NCBI GenBank assembly: GCA_002281485.1
Contig: NCGF01000023.1
Location: 1 to 64,000 of the forward strand
DNA: 64,000 nucleotides
DNA from: Sphingomonas sp. 28-66-16
GTDB lineage: Bacteria > Pseudomonadota > Alphaproteobacteria > Sphingomonadales > Sphingomonadaceae
Reading direction: 5' to 3'
Part shown: piece by piece, positions 17,101-26,679 of the stretch
Layout: every line of letters starts with the position of its first letter
How positions within the stretch are numbered: position 1 is the stretch's first letter
Notes under the pieces: model-generated
The model's database searches: none
What the model was told of the DNA's origin: nothing
Seen by the model: only the letters and a program-made list of their open reading frames with translations
Translations under genes and position numbers: made by a program

Positions 17101-18555
17101 ATGATCCGCCTCGCCGCGCTCTTGCTGGCGACGTCGCTGCTCGCGGGATGCGATCGCCGCAGCGACGTCGGCCCGGTCGTCGTCAGTGCGATCGGCAAGC
17201 CGCCGTCGCTGGCAGAGGCGGGCCGTGCCCCGAAAGGCGCCTCGCGCCTGCTGATCGGTGCGACCGCCCAGGGTCTGGTGAGCTTCGATTCGAGCGGCCA
17301 GATCATTCCCGGCCTCGCCGAGCGCTGGATCGTGATCGACGACGGGATGAGTTACATCTTTCGGCTGCGCGAGGCCGAATGGAGCAACGGTGCCAAGGTA
17401 ACCGCCGGCGAGGTGACCGCCATCCTGCGGCGCCAGCTGGCGCCGTCGGCGCGTCACCCGCTCGCGCCGTTTCTGACCGCGATCGACGAAGTCGTCGAGA
17501 TGACTCCCGAAGTGATCGAGGTGCGCCTGCGCCACCCGCGCCCCGATCTGCTCAAGCTGTTCGCCCAGCCCGAACTCGCCATTTACCGGACCCGTCCGCC
17601 CGGCGGCACCGGCCCCTTCCGGATCGCCCAGACCGCCGCGTCCGGCATGCTGCTCAAGCCATCGTTCGATCCGGTGCGCGCCGCCGCCGACGAGGTCGAG
17701 GAACCGGGCCCCGAACAGTCGGTGCAGCTGATCGGCGAGCGTGCATCGCGCGCAATCGTACGATTCATCGAGCGCAAATCGGATCTCGTCAGCGGTGGCA
17801 GCTTTAGCGATTGGCCCCTCGTCGCCAGTGCCGGCATCGCGCCCGCCAATCTGCGTGTCGATCCGGCCGTCGGCCTGTTCGGTCTCGCCATTGCCAATCG
17901 TGAGGGCTTTCTGGCCGATTCGCAGAACCGCGCGGCGATTGCACAGGCGATCGATCGATCGGCGCTGGTGGCGGCCTTTGCCCCCGGCTGGGAGCCGGTC
18001 GATCAGATCCTCCCCGATCAGCTCGATTCGGCCGCGCCGCCGGCGGCGCCGGCCTGGAAGACTCTGTCTCCCGACGATCGACGCGCCGGTGCGCGGGCCC
18101 GGGTGATCCGCTGGTCGAGCGACCATCGCGATCCGGTGACTCTGCGGATCGCGCTGCCGGCGGGGCCGGGGGCGACGATCTTGTTCGGCTTCGTCGGCGC
18201 GGCGCTTCGATCGATCGGAATCGAGCCGCGTCGTGTCGCGATCGGCGATGACGCCGATCTCCGGCTGGTCGATGAGGTTGCCCCTTATGACAGCGCGCGC
18301 TGGTATCTCGCCTCGGCCTGTGCGCCGTGCAGCGATACGGCCAGGGCCAAGCTCGAAGCCGCCCGCGAGGCCCCCGATCTGACGACGCGGGCGGCGGCGA
18401 TCGCCGAAGCCGACGCCGCGATCAACGACGAGGTCGCCTTCATTCCGCTCGCCCGCCCGCTCCGCTGGTCGCTGGTCGCGCTTCGCCTCCGGCAGTGGCA
18501 GACCAACGTCCGCGCGGTCCACCCGTTGAACCTGCTGCGCAGCGACCCCAAATAG
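17101..18555 (+). CDS. ABC-type oligopeptide/solute-binding lipoprotein (SBP_bac_5)
   Basis: The 484-residue product starts with a signal peptide ending in lipobox LLAGC. The family pattern is seen in ATAQGLVSFDSSGQIIPGLAERW, then YIFRLREAEWSNGAKVTAGEV, typical of class 5 solute-binding proteins (peptide, nickel or murein-peptide uptake). The middle has GGTGPFRIAQ. No ABC permease or ATPase is adjacent, so it is an orphan binding protein or has another role. The next gene (DUF4112) starts six bases after its stop, so co-transcription is likely. Confidence 0.83.
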   Translation: MIRLAALLLATSLLAGCDRRSDVGPVVVSAIGKPPSLAEAGRAPKGASRLLIGATAQGLVSFDSSGQIIPGLAERWIVIDDGMSYIFRLREAEWSNGAKVTAGEVTAILRRQLAPSARHPLAPFLTAIDEVVEMTPEVIEVRLRHPRPDLLKLFAQPELAIYRTRPPGGTGPFRIAQTAASGMLLKPSFDPVRAAADEVEEPGPEQSVQLIGERASRAIVRFIERKSDLVSGGSFSDWPLVASAGIAPANLRVDPAVGLFGLAIANREGFLADSQNRAAIAQAIDRSALVAAFAPGWEPVDQILPDQLDSAAPPAAPAWKTLSPDDRRAGARARVIRWSSDHRDPVTLRIALPAGPGATILFGFVGAALRSIGIEPRRVAIGDDADLRLVDEVAPYDSARWYLASACAPCSDTARAKLEAAREAPDLTTRAAAIAEADAAINDEVAFIPLARPLRWSLVALRLRQWQTNVRAVHPLNLLRSDPK

Positions 18556-18561
18556 TCGGGT

Positions 18562-19002
18562 ATGACCATTCGTCCCACCCGCATCACCGCCGACAGGATC
18601 GGCCAGTTCGCGCGCATGGCGCCGATCGGCACCGATCCCGCCTCGGTGCGGCAACGCGTCGAGGCGCTCGAGCGTCTGCTCGAGGGGTTGTTCGTGATCC
18701 CCGGCATCAATCGCAAGATCGGGCTCGACGTGCTGCTCGATTTCGTGCCCGTCGCCGGCGATGCGGTGGCGGCGGCTATGGGCGGCTGGCTGATCTGGGA
18801 AGCACGCAACATCGGCATGTCGCGCGTCCAGATGGCGCGGATGGCGGGCAATGTCGGGATCGATTTCCTGCTCGGCCTGATCCCCTTTATCGGCGCGGTA
18901 CCCGATTTCTTCTTTCGATCGAACACGATGAACGTGCGCATGATCAAGCGCCATCTCGACAAGCATCACCCCGCCACGACGATCGTCAACGCCAAGAAGT
19001 GA
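18562..19002 (+). CDS. DUF4112 membrane protein
   Basis: The 146-residue product matches DUF4112: an N-terminal helix (VEALERLLEGLFVIPGINRKI), then the core LDVLLDFVPVAGDAVAAAMG and the repeat-like GIDFLLGLIPFIGAVPDFFF. The two glycine/proline-rich hydrophobic segments probably insert in or lie on the inner membrane. Its function is unknown in the family. It lies directly after the solute-binding lipoprotein gene. Confidence 0.85.
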   Translation: MTIRPTRITADRIGQFARMAPIGTDPASVRQRVEALERLLEGLFVIPGINRKIGLDVLLDFVPVAGDAVAAAMGGWLIWEARNIGMSRVQMARMAGNVGIDFLLGLIPFIGAVPDFFFRSNTMNVRMIKRHLDKHHPATTIVNAKK

Positions 19003-19086
19003 CGACGGCGAAGGACGGCGCGCGGTGACTAGCCTTGTGGCCTGCCACCGCCTATGGCCCGGGCTTCGTCATAGTCGAGGAACGTA

Positions 19087-20187
19087 ATGGGATTTCGCTG
19101 CGGTATCGTCGGGCTGCCCAATGTCGGCAAGTCCACCCTGTTCAACGCGCTTACCGAGACGGCAGCGGCGCAGGCAGCGAATTATCCCTTCTGCACGATC
19201 GAGCCCAATGTCGGCAATGTCGCGGTGCCCGATCCCCGGCTCGACCAGCTCGCGGCGATCGCGGGATCGGCGAAGATCATCGAGACTCAGCTTGGCTTCG
19301 TCGACATCGCCGGGCTCGTTCGCGGGGCGAGCAAGGGCGAGGGGCTCGGCAACCAGTTCCTCGGCAATATCCGTGAAGTCGACGCGATCGTGCATGTCCT
19401 GCGCTGCTTCGAAAATGGCGACGTGACGCATGTGGAGGGCAAGGTCGATCCGATCGCCGACGCCGAGACGGTCGAGACCGAACTGATGCTCTCCGATCTG
19501 GAGAGCCTCGAAAAGCGAGTCCCCGCCGCGCAGAAAAAGGCGATGCAGGGCGACAAGGAGGCCAAGGTCGCCGCCTCGGTGCTCGGCCAGGCGCTCGACC
19601 TGTTGCGCGAGGGCAAGCCCGCCCGGCTGACGAAACCAAAGGACGACGACGAGGCGCGCGTGTTCGCTCAGGCGCAATTGCTGACCTCGAAACCCGTGCT
19701 CTATGTCTGCAACGTCGATGAGGGTGACGCGGCCAGCGGCAATGCGCTGTCGGCGCGTGTGTTCGAAAAGGCAAAGGCCGAAGGCGCCGAAGCCGTCGTC
19801 GTCTCCGCCGCGATCGAGGCCGAGATCGCGACGATGCCGCCCGAGGATCGCGGTGAATTCCTCGCCGAGCTCGGCTTGCAGGAAACCGGCCTCGCCCGTG
19901 TCATCACGGCGGGGTACAAGCTGCTCCACCTGCTGACCTTCTTCACCGTCGGCCCCAAGGAGGCGCGCGCCTGGACCGTCGAGGCGGGCGCCAAGGCCCC
20001 GCAGGCGGCGGGCGCGATCCACAGCGATTTCGAAAAGGGCTTCATCCGCGCCGAGACGATCGCGTTTGCCGACTATGTCGCGCTGAAGGGCGAAGCCGGT
20101 GCGCGCGACGCGGGCAAGCTGCGCTCGGAGGGCAAGGATTATGTGGTGCATGACGGCGACGTGATGCTGTTCCGGTTCAACGTTTGA
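19087..20187 (+). CDS. ychF: YchF/Ola1 family ribosome-associated ATPase
   Basis: The 366-residue product opens MGFRCGIVGLPNVGKSTLFN, the diagnostic YchF start with the P-loop G1. The switch region NYPFCTIEPNVG and GFVDIAGLVRGASKGEGLGN (G3) follow, then a coiled coil and the C-terminal TGS domain (LLTFFTVGPKEARAWTVE) ending YVVHDGDVMLFRFNV. YchF is a GTPase-fold protein that prefers ATP and affects translation and oxidative stress response. Length is as expected. Confidence 0.97.
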   Translation: MGFRCGIVGLPNVGKSTLFNALTETAAAQAANYPFCTIEPNVGNVAVPDPRLDQLAAIAGSAKIIETQLGFVDIAGLVRGASKGEGLGNQFLGNIREVDAIVHVLRCFENGDVTHVEGKVDPIADAETVETELMLSDLESLEKRVPAAQKKAMQGDKEAKVAASVLGQALDLLREGKPARLTKPKDDDEARVFAQAQLLTSKPVLYVCNVDEGDAASGNALSARVFEKAKAEGAEAVVVSAAIEAEIATMPPEDRGEFLAELGLQETGLARVITAGYKLLHLLTFFTVGPKEARAWTVEAGAKAPQAAGAIHSDFEKGFIRAETIAFADYVALKGEAGARDAGKLRSEGKDYVVHDGDVMLFRFNV

Positions 20188-20244
20188 GGCTGGCGCGATG
20201 GTCGCCGATGGCATCGCCCGACGGGATCAGCTAGGCAGCGCTCG

Positions 20245-20565
20245 ATGATCGGCCGATTGCTCCTCGCCCTATTGCTCGCGAGCTTCGTCTCGCCCGCGAT
20301 GGCGGTCGATTGCCATGCGCCGACACCGGTCGTCACTGCCGCGCATCACGCGACCGTGCACCAGCATCCAACGCACCACAAAGCGCCGGCGCCCGAAAGT
20401 TCGCCGATTGCCGGGCATATGTGCGCCGGCTGCATCCCGCCATCGACCTGGAATCCGGCCGCCATCGCCGCCTCGATCGCGCTACCCGCCTCGCCACGCG
20501 CGCGGGCGATCGTCGTGGCATTTGCCGGTCGATCGACGCCGCCCGGCCTCCCCCCTCCCCGATAG
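20245..20565 (+). CDS. Small His-rich exported protein, putative metal binder
   Basis: The 106-residue product has a signal peptide (LLLALLLASFVSPAMA), then a His-rich stretch (AAHHATVHQHPTHHKAP) and a Cys pair in GHMCAGCIPP. Such HMCxxC clusters and His runs suggest copper or another soft metal. It resembles small exported proteins found with copper-resistance genes. A 60-base gap separates it from the Met/His-rich barrel-like gene downstream, so they likely form one unit. The metal role is inferred from composition alone. Confidence 0.55.
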   Translation: MIGRLLLALLLASFVSPAMAVDCHAPTPVVTAAHHATVHQHPTHHKAPAPESSPIAGHMCAGCIPPSTWNPAAIAASIALPASPRARAIVVAFAGRSTPPGLPPPR

Positions 20566-20624
20566 GTCTGACCCCAAAGGCGCCCGCGCGGCGCCCTGGT
20601 TCGATCCTTTCGGAGATAGATGAC

Positions 20625-22163
20625 ATGATGAAACTCCCTCTGCTCGCAGCAGTCGCTGCGGGTGGTCTCGTCCCGTCGCTCGCGACGGCGCAGTCGATGC
20701 CCGGCATGAGCGGCATGGACCAAAGCCAGATGCACATGCCGCAAGCCGCCGTGCGCAAGCCGAAGATCAGGCCCGCAGCGAAGCCAGCGCCAAGGCCGGC
20801 ACTACGTCCATCGGTCAACGCCAAGGCATCGCAGCCGGTGCCCGAAGGCCCCGCGCCGGCACCGGCGGAATCAGCAACGATCGAGCATGCGGAACACGCT
20901 ATGGCCGGCATGACGATGACGGTTGGCGACGCGTCGGCCGAAGTCCAGGCCCAGACATCGACACCGACAAGGATGGACCATAGCGGGCATAACATGGCCG
21001 ACATGCCCGGCATGGCGATGAACCATGACGGCGGGGCCTATAGCGCCGGCTCGGGAACGTCGCGGCTGCCGGGTAACGAGGGGATGCACGGCCTCCACTT
21101 CATGGCGGGGCAATGGGCGCTGATGGCGCACGGCTTTGCGACGGCAGCCTATACCGATCAGGGCGGCCCGCGCGGTGCCGACAAGGCGTTCGTCACTTCG
21201 ATGGCGATGCTGGGCGGCACGCGTGATCTGGGCGGCGGCGTCACGCTGCAATTGCGTTCGATGGTCAGCCTCGAACCGTTGATGGGCAAGCGCGGCTATC
21301 CCAATCTGTTCGCCACCGGCGAAACAGCGGACGGCATCACCCATCTCGTCGATCGCCAGCATCCGCACGATCTGTTCATGGAGCTTGCCGCGCGCCTCGA
21401 TGTCGATGTCGGCCCGGGTCGGCTGTTCCTCTATGGCGGCCCGGTCGGCGAACCCGCGCTCGGGCCATCGGTGTTCATGATGCGCGCCTCGGGCCGCTAT
21501 ATTCCCGATTCGCCGATCACCCATCACTGGTTCGACAGCACGCACATCGCCTATGGTGTGGTGACCGGCGGCTATGCAAGCGAGCATCTCCAGGTCGAGG
21601 CGTCGGGCTTTCGCGGTCGCGAGCCCGATCAGTTCCGCTGGGACATCGAGGCGCCCGGGCTCGATTCGTGGAGCGTTCGAGCGAGCTGGACGCCCTCCCC
21701 TGCCTGGGCGCTGCAGATCAGTCACGGTGAACTCAAAAGCCCCGAGCAGCTCGAACCCGATCGCAACGAATCTCGCACTACCGCGAGCGTCCATTATGCG
21801 CGTGGCGGATTGGCCACCACGTTCGGCTTTTCGGCCAAAAAAACGACCGGCGGCGACACGCTGACTGCCTGGCTCGCCGAAGCCAATTGGGACATCGATC
21901 GTCACCATACGCTGTTCGGACGGGCCGAGAATGTCGCCAATCAGGAGCTGTTTCCCGATCCGGCCGATCCGCTCCACGACCGCCGTTTCCGGATCGGCAA
22001 GGTCGAAGCCGGCTATGCCTATCGCCTGCGCATCTTCGGTCCCTTCGATCTGGCGCTGGGCGGGGCGGTGGCGGCCTATGGCAAGCCCGCCGCGCTCGAT
22101 GCGGCCTATGGGCGGGCGCCGATCAGTTTCACGCTGTTCGGCCGGCTCTCGCTCGGGCATTGA
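20625..22163 (+). CDS. Met/His-rich protein with outer-membrane-like C-terminus
   Basis: The 512-residue product (start 20625 or 20628, GGAG at 20612-20615) has a signal peptide and a Met-rich N-terminal half: SMPGMSGMDQSQMHMPQ, then later MDHSGHNMADMPGMAMNHDG, the style of copper-binding CopB/CopA-type sequences. From about residue 150 it has alternating hydrophobic strands (LHFMAGQWALMAHGFATAAYT) and a repeated aromatic pattern suggesting a beta-barrel, with VDRQHPHDLFMELAARLDVD in the middle. It probably sits in the outer membrane and may bind or release copper. The barrel is inferred from strand pattern; no family was identified with certainty. Confidence 0.65.
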   Translation: MMKLPLLAAVAAGGLVPSLATAQSMPGMSGMDQSQMHMPQAAVRKPKIRPAAKPAPRPALRPSVNAKASQPVPEGPAPAPAESATIEHAEHAMAGMTMTVGDASAEVQAQTSTPTRMDHSGHNMADMPGMAMNHDGGAYSAGSGTSRLPGNEGMHGLHFMAGQWALMAHGFATAAYTDQGGPRGADKAFVTSMAMLGGTRDLGGGVTLQLRSMVSLEPLMGKRGYPNLFATGETADGITHLVDRQHPHDLFMELAARLDVDVGPGRLFLYGGPVGEPALGPSVFMMRASGRYIPDSPITHHWFDSTHIAYGVVTGGYASEHLQVEASGFRGREPDQFRWDIEAPGLDSWSVRASWTPSPAWALQISHGELKSPEQLEPDRNESRTTASVHYARGGLATTFGFSAKKTTGGDTLTAWLAEANWDIDRHHTLFGRAENVANQELFPDPADPLHDRRFRIGKVEAGYAYRLRIFGPFDLALGGAVAAYGKPAALDAAYGRAPISFTLFGRLSLGH

Positions 22164-22205
22164 GGCTCGATCGGGCGCCCGCCCGCCTCATGGGGGAACT
22201 GTCAT

Positions 22206-23486
22206 ATGGCTGACGCACGATCGGGGCAAAGGCGCCGCATGCGCCTTTCGACCCGCCTGTTCGCCGCTCTGCTCGCCGCCGGGCTCCAGGCGTGCGTCAC
22301 CCAGCCGATCGCGGCACCGACGACGGTTGCGGCGGCGGCGGTCGAGACCCGCGACCCGGTCACGATCCTCGTCTCGATCGACGGCTTCAAGCCCGATTAT
22401 CTAACGCGCGGGGTGACGCCCAATCTCAACGCGCTGGCCGATGCGGGAATCAGCGCGGCGATGCGTCCGTCATTCCCCAGCGTCACCTTTCCCAATCATT
22501 ACACGATCGTCACCGGGCTGCGGCCCGATCGCAACGGCATCGTCGGCAACCGGATGGAAGATCCGGCCCATCCGGGCATGACCTTCACGATGCAGAGCGA
22601 AGAGCCGTTCTGGTGGGGGCAGGCCGAGCCGATCTGGATCACCGCCGAAAAGGCAGGCATCCACAGCGCGACGATGTTCTGGCCCGGCGCCAATGTCGAT
22701 TTCGGGGGGATGCGCCCGCAGGACTGGCAGCAATATGGCCATGAGGTGAGCAACCGCCAGCGCGTCGACGCGATCGTCGATTGGCTGCGCAGGCCACGCG
22801 ACACCCGCCCGACCTTCTTCACGCTCTATTTCGACGCGGTCGATTCCGCCGGCCATGCCAATGGTCCCGACAGCCCGAAAACGACCGCCGTCGTCGGCGA
22901 GATTGATGCCGCGATCGGGCGGTTGCGCACCGAACTGGCGGTGCTCGGGCAACCCGCCAATTTCGTCATTGTCGCTGATCACGGCATGGCGGGAATCAGC
23001 CCCGACCGGATCATCCGGTTCGACGAGATCGTCGCGCCCGATATTTTCCGTTTCGTGACCGGCGGCACCTATGCCGGGATCGAGCCGATGCCGGGCAAGG
23101 AGGCAGCGCTCGCGGCTGCCATCGCGAAACCCAACCCGCATATGCAATGCTGGGCCAAGGGTGCGATCCCCGCCGCGCTGCATTATGGCAGGAACCCGCG
23201 CGTGCCGAGCTATGTCTGCCTGGCGGAGACCGGCTGGCTCATCCTCGATCGCGCCCCGCCGGCCGACCGGCCGATCAAGGCGGGCGGCGCGCATGGCTAT
23301 GATCCCGGCGATCCGGCGATGGCCGCGCTGTTCATCGCCAGCGGCCCGGCGGTCAGGCCGCTCGGCAAGCTCGCCGGTTTCGACAATGTCGATGTCGCCC
23401 CGCTGCTGCGCGACTTGCTCGGGCTGCCCGCCGGGAAGGATCTCGACGGCGACGACGCGCCGTTCCGCGCCGCGCTGGCGCGCTAG
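22206..23486 (+). CDS. Nucleotide pyrophosphatase/phosphodiesterase (NPP/autotaxin-like)
   Basis: The 426-residue product has a signal sequence with a possible lipobox LQAC. It then carries alkaline-phosphatase-superfamily metal sites: VSIDGFKPDYL, catalytic Thr in SFPSVTFPNHYTIVTGL, DAVDSAGHANGP, VADHGMAG and GAHGYDPG. Bacterial NPPs hydrolyse nucleotide or phospholipid-type diesters in the periplasm. The start at 22206 has a GGGGGA site; ATG 22239 also opens the signal peptide. It follows the barrel-like gene by 42 bases on the same strand. Confidence 0.92.
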   Translation: MADARSGQRRRMRLSTRLFAALLAAGLQACVTQPIAAPTTVAAAAVETRDPVTILVSIDGFKPDYLTRGVTPNLNALADAGISAAMRPSFPSVTFPNHYTIVTGLRPDRNGIVGNRMEDPAHPGMTFTMQSEEPFWWGQAEPIWITAEKAGIHSATMFWPGANVDFGGMRPQDWQQYGHEVSNRQRVDAIVDWLRRPRDTRPTFFTLYFDAVDSAGHANGPDSPKTTAVVGEIDAAIGRLRTELAVLGQPANFVIVADHGMAGISPDRIIRFDEIVAPDIFRFVTGGTYAGIEPMPGKEAALAAAIAKPNPHMQCWAKGAIPAALHYGRNPRVPSYVCLAETGWLILDRAPPADRPIKAGGAHGYDPGDPAMAALFIASGPAVRPLGKLAGFDNVDVAPLLRDLLGLPAGKDLDGDDAPFRAALAR

Positions 23487-23524
23487 GGGCTTGCCAAGCG
23501 CTGTCGCTGAAACGAGAACACCCC

Positions 23525-23974
23525 ATGATCTATTTCGAAGATATCGAGGTCGGCTCGATCAGCCGGTTCGGCAGCTACCCCGTCACCCGCGAGGAAGTCG
23601 TCGACTTCGCCTCGAAATATGATCCGCAGCCCTTCCATCTTTCGGACGAAGCTGCCGCGCAGACGCATTTCGGACGGCTCTCCGCGAGCGGCTGGCACAG
23701 CTGCGCGATGATGATGGCGATGCTGGTCGAGAATATGAAGGCGCACCGGCAGGCCGGGCTCGGCTCGCCGGGGCAGGATGAACTGCGCTGGCTAAAGCCC
23801 GTCTATCCGGGCGATACGCTGTCGCTGGAAACCGAAGTGCTCGACAAACGCGCGTCGCGCAGCCGGCCCGAGATGGGCAGCTATCGCAGCAGGATCACGA
23901 TGCGCAACCAGCATGGCGAGCCGGTGATGACGACGATCGCGATCGGGCTGATCCGCACGCGCCCCACCGACTGA
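23525..23974 (+). CDS. MaoC-type hot-dog dehydratase
   Basis: The 149-residue product is a single MaoC-like hot-dog domain: YFEDIEVGSISRFGSYPVT, then DFASKYDPQPFHLSDEAAA, where the Asp and His match the catalytic D/H pair of hydratase 2 enzymes, and GRLSASGWHSCAMMM. Members hydrate enoyl-CoA or act on related thioesters. No fatty-acid gene is adjacent, so substrate is unknown. It converges with apt, with only eight bases between the stops. Confidence 0.9.
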   Translation: MIYFEDIEVGSISRFGSYPVTREEVVDFASKYDPQPFHLSDEAAAQTHFGRLSASGWHSCAMMMAMLVENMKAHRQAGLGSPGQDELRWLKPVYPGDTLSLETEVLDKRASRSRPEMGSYRSRITMRNQHGEPVMTTIAIGLIRTRPTD

Positions 23975-23982
23975 GGCGGTCT

Positions 23983-24531
23983 TCAGTGGCCGCCGAAGGC
24001 CACCAGCGACGTCACCTCGATACCGTCCGACCGGAGCGCATCGGCGCCGCCGAGATCGGGAAGATCGACCACGAATTGCGCCTGCGTCACGGACGCGCCG
24101 GCCTTTTTGAGCAGACGGATCGCCGCGCGCGCGGTGCCGCCGGTCGCGATCAGATCATCGACGAGCAGAACGCGCTGGCCGGGGACGAGCGCGTCCTCGT
24201 GCATCGCGATCCGATCGGTACCATATTCGAGCGCATAATCCTCGGCGATGGTGGCGCCCGGCAGCTTGCCGTCCTTGCGGATCAACAGCACCCCGGCTTT
24301 CAGCGGCACCGCGATCGCCGCCGCGAACAGAAAGCCGCGTGCTTCGATGCCGGCGATCAGATCGACCGGACCATCGACCGCCGCCACCATGCGTTCGACC
24401 GTCATCGCCAATCCCCGCGGATCGAGCAGCAGCGTCGTGATATCGCGAAACATGATCCCCGGCTTCGGAAAGTCGGGGATCGTCCGGATCATCGCCGCTA
24501 AGTCTTCATTGGCGGAGAGAAGCTCGCTCAA
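23983..24531 (-). CDS. apt: Adenine phosphoribosyltransferase
   Basis: Makes AMP from adenine and PRPP. The 182-residue product has the type I phosphoribosyltransferase loop VLLVDDLIATGGTARAA, the N-terminal DFPKPGIMFRDITTLL and IEARGFLFAAAIA. Length and motifs are standard. Its start overlaps the petC stop by four bases (ATGA), so apt is translated after cytochrome c1, at the end of the bc1 operon. Confidence 0.97.
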   Translation of the reverse strand: MSELLSANEDLAAMIRTIPDFPKPGIMFRDITTLLLDPRGLAMTVERMVAAVDGPVDLIAGIEARGFLFAAAIAVPLKAGVLLIRKDGKLPGATIAEDYALEYGTDRIAMHEDALVPGQRVLLVDDLIATGGTARAAIRLLKKAGASVTQAQFVVDLPDLGGADALRSDGIEVTSLVAFGGH

Positions 24532-25346
24532 TGCTTCACGTTCCGCCAGATCGTGCGGTACGATCCATAGGCGAGCGCGGTGCCGATCAACAGGAAGATC
24601 AGGACCGCCCAGCCAGTCGAATGGCGCTGTTCGAGTTCGGGCTCTGCAGTCCAGACGAGGAAGGCGGCGACGTCCTTGGCCATCTGGTCGACCGTCGGGC
24701 GTGTCCCGTCGGTGTAGGTGACCTGCCCCTCCGACGCGAGCGGCGGCGGCATCGCGATGTTGAGGTTCGCGAAATAGGGATTGTAATAGAGCCCGTCGGG
24801 GGTCTTCGAATCCGGGAACTTCTTGAGCAGCGCGGCGGGCTGGTCGGTATAGCCGGTCAGCAGCGACGCCACATAGGCCGGGCCATCGTGACGCGCCTTG
24901 GTGATCAGCGAAAGATCAGGCGGATTGCCCTGGCCGGGATAATAGACGTGCGGGAAATGGTCCGAGGCAACGTTGCTGCGCTCGGTGCGATCACCCGACT
25001 TCGGATCCTGAACCGATTGCTTGTTGCTCCAATCGGCAGCGATCTTCTTCACTTCGGCATCGCTGTAGCCGATCTTGGTCAGATCGCGGAACGCGACGTG
25101 GGTCAGCGAATGACAGGCCGAGCAGACTTCCTTGTACACCTGGAAGCCGCGCTGGACCTGGCGGAGATCGAACTTGCCGGTCATGCCGTCGCTGGTGAAG
25201 GCGATGTCCTTCGGCGCGCGGTGGAACTCCTCGACCGCCGTCGGCACGGCCGGATCGGAGAGCACGCCGCTGACGCTGCCGAACAGCGCAATCGCGAGAG
25301 CCAGCACGAAGGCGGCCCCGACCAGGCTGGAAATAATGCGAACCAT
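24528..25346 (-). CDS. petC: Cytochrome c1 of the bc1 complex
   Basis: The 272-residue product has an N-terminal hydrophobic segment, the haem c motif VCSACHSLTHVAFRDL, and the methionine-ligand region NIAMPPPLASEGQV. The C-terminal helix (WAVLIFLLIGTALAYGSY) anchors it in the inner membrane. It passes electrons from the Rieske protein to cytochrome c. It follows petB by 15 bases and overlaps apt. Confidence 0.96.
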   Translation of the reverse strand: MVRIISSLVGAAFVLALAIALFGSVSGVLSDPAVPTAVEEFHRAPKDIAFTSDGMTGKFDLRQVQRGFQVYKEVCSACHSLTHVAFRDLTKIGYSDAEVKKIAADWSNKQSVQDPKSGDRTERSNVASDHFPHVYYPGQGNPPDLSLITKARHDGPAYVASLLTGYTDQPAALLKKFPDSKTPDGLYYNPYFANLNIAMPPPLASEGQVTYTDGTRPTVDQMAKDVAAFLVWTAEPELEQRHSTGWAVLIFLLIGTALAYGSYRTIWRNVKH

Positions 25347-25361
25347 TGCGTTGAATGCCCC

Positions 25362-26669
25362 TTATTCGGCCGGAACCGCCGCACCGCTGAAGCCGGTGCT
25401 GGCAGAGGATGCGCCACCATGTTTGCCGAGAACGGCCTCGGTGATCGAGTTCGGCAGCGGACGCGGCCGCTCCATCGCCGAAACCAGCGGCAGGATGATG
25501 AGGAAATGTGCGAAATAATAAGCCGAGGCGATCTGCCCGATGATCACGTTGCGCGCGGTCGCTTCGGCGCCGCCGACGTAACCGAGCACGAAGACGTCGG
25601 CGATCAGCACGAACAGGAAGATCCGGTAGGTCGGCCGATAGTTCGACGAGCGGACCGGCGACGAATCGAGCCATGGCAGGAAGAACAGCAGCAAGATCGA
25701 CCCGAACATCGCGAGTACGCCCCACAGCTTGGCGGGAACGAACAGGAAGTTCGCGGTGAACGACTTCAGGATCGCGTAGAAGGGCAGGAAATACCATTCG
25801 GGCACGATGTGCGCCGGCGTCGAGAGCGGGTTGGCCGGGATGTAATTGTCCGGATGGCCCAGATAATTCGGGAAAAAGAACATGATGAAGGCGAAGATCG
25901 TCAGGAAGACGCCGAGCCCGAAGCCATCCTTGGCGGTGTAATAGGGATGGAACGGCACGGTATCCTGCTCGCCCTTCACCTCGACCCCGGTCGGATTGTT
26001 CGATCCCGGGATGTGGAGCGACCACACGTGCAGGATGATCACCCCGAAGATCACGAATGGCAGGAGATAATGGAGCGAGAAGAACCGGTTGAGCGTCGCA
26101 TCATCGGGCGCATAGCCGCCGAGCAGCCAGATCCGGATGCTTTCGCCGACCACCGGGATCGCCGAGAAGAAGCCGGTGATGACCTGCGCACCCCAGAAGC
26201 TCATCTGGCCCCAGGGAAGCACGTAGCCCATGAAGGCCGTCGCCATCATCAGCAGGAAGATCACCACGCCGAGCAGCCAGAGCATTTCGCGGGGCGCCTT
26301 GTACGAGCCGTAATAAAGCCCGCGGGCGATGTGGATGTAGACGACGATGAAGAACATCGAAGCGCCCGTCGCGTGCGCATACCGCAGCATCCAGCCCGAA
26401 TTGACGTCGCGCATGATGTGTTCGACCGAGTCGAACGCGATCCCGGCGCTGGCGGCATAGTGCATCGCGAGCACGATGCCCGTCACGATCTGAATGACCA
26501 GCGCGACACCGGCGAGGACACCGAAGTTCCAGAAATAGTTGAGGTTGCGCGGCACTGGATAGCCAGCGCCAACGGCATCATAAACCAGTCGCGGCAACGG
26601 CAACCGCGAATCGATCCACTTCATCAGTGGCGCCTTTGGCTCGTAATGCTTTGCCCAGGGGAAGCTCAT
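25362..26669 (-). CDS. petB: Cytochrome b of the bc1 complex
   Basis: The 435-residue integral membrane protein begins [17 protein letters not shown] and has the b-haem helices with paired His, including [20 protein letters not shown] and [21 protein letters not shown]. The Qo-site segment [19 protein letters not shown] (a relative of the PEWY loop region) and [13 protein letters not shown] are clear. It holds both haems and the quinone sites. Operon order is petA-petB-petC. Confidence 0.97.
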   Translation of the reverse strand: MSFPWAKHYEPKAPLMKWIDSRLPLPRLVYDAVGAGYPVPRNLNYFWNFGVLAGVALVIQIVTGIVLAMHYAASAGIAFDSVEHIMRDVNSGWMLRYAHATGASMFFIVVYIHIARGLYYGSYKAPREMLWLLGVVIFLLMMATAFMGYVLPWGQMSFWGAQVITGFFSAIPVVGESIRIWLLGGYAPDDATLNRFFSLHYLLPFVIFGVIILHVWSLHIPGSNNPTGVEVKGEQDTVPFHPYYTAKDGFGLGVFLTIFAFIMFFFPNYLGHPDNYIPANPLSTPAHIVPEWYFLPFYAILKSFTANFLFVPAKLWGVLAMFGSILLLFFLPWLDSSPVRSSNYRPTYRIFLFVLIADVFVLGYVGGAEATARNVIIGQIASAYYFAHFLIILPLVSAMERPRPLPNSITEAVLGKHGGASSASTGFSGAAVPAE

Positions 26670-26679
26670 GATGCTGACC

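Noticed and set aside
16930-18969. Minus-strand frame of 679 codons opposite the solute-binding and DUF4112 genes
   Set aside because: No motifs and the plus-strand products have a lipobox and family patterns.
20579-20595. GGCGCC/GGCGCC hairpin between the two metal-binding genes
   Set aside because: Short palindromes of this kind are expected by chance at this GC content and no T-run follows.
23970-23987. ACTGA/TCAGT hairpin between the MaoC and apt stops
   Set aside because: Only five base pairs and no T-run, too weak to call a terminator.
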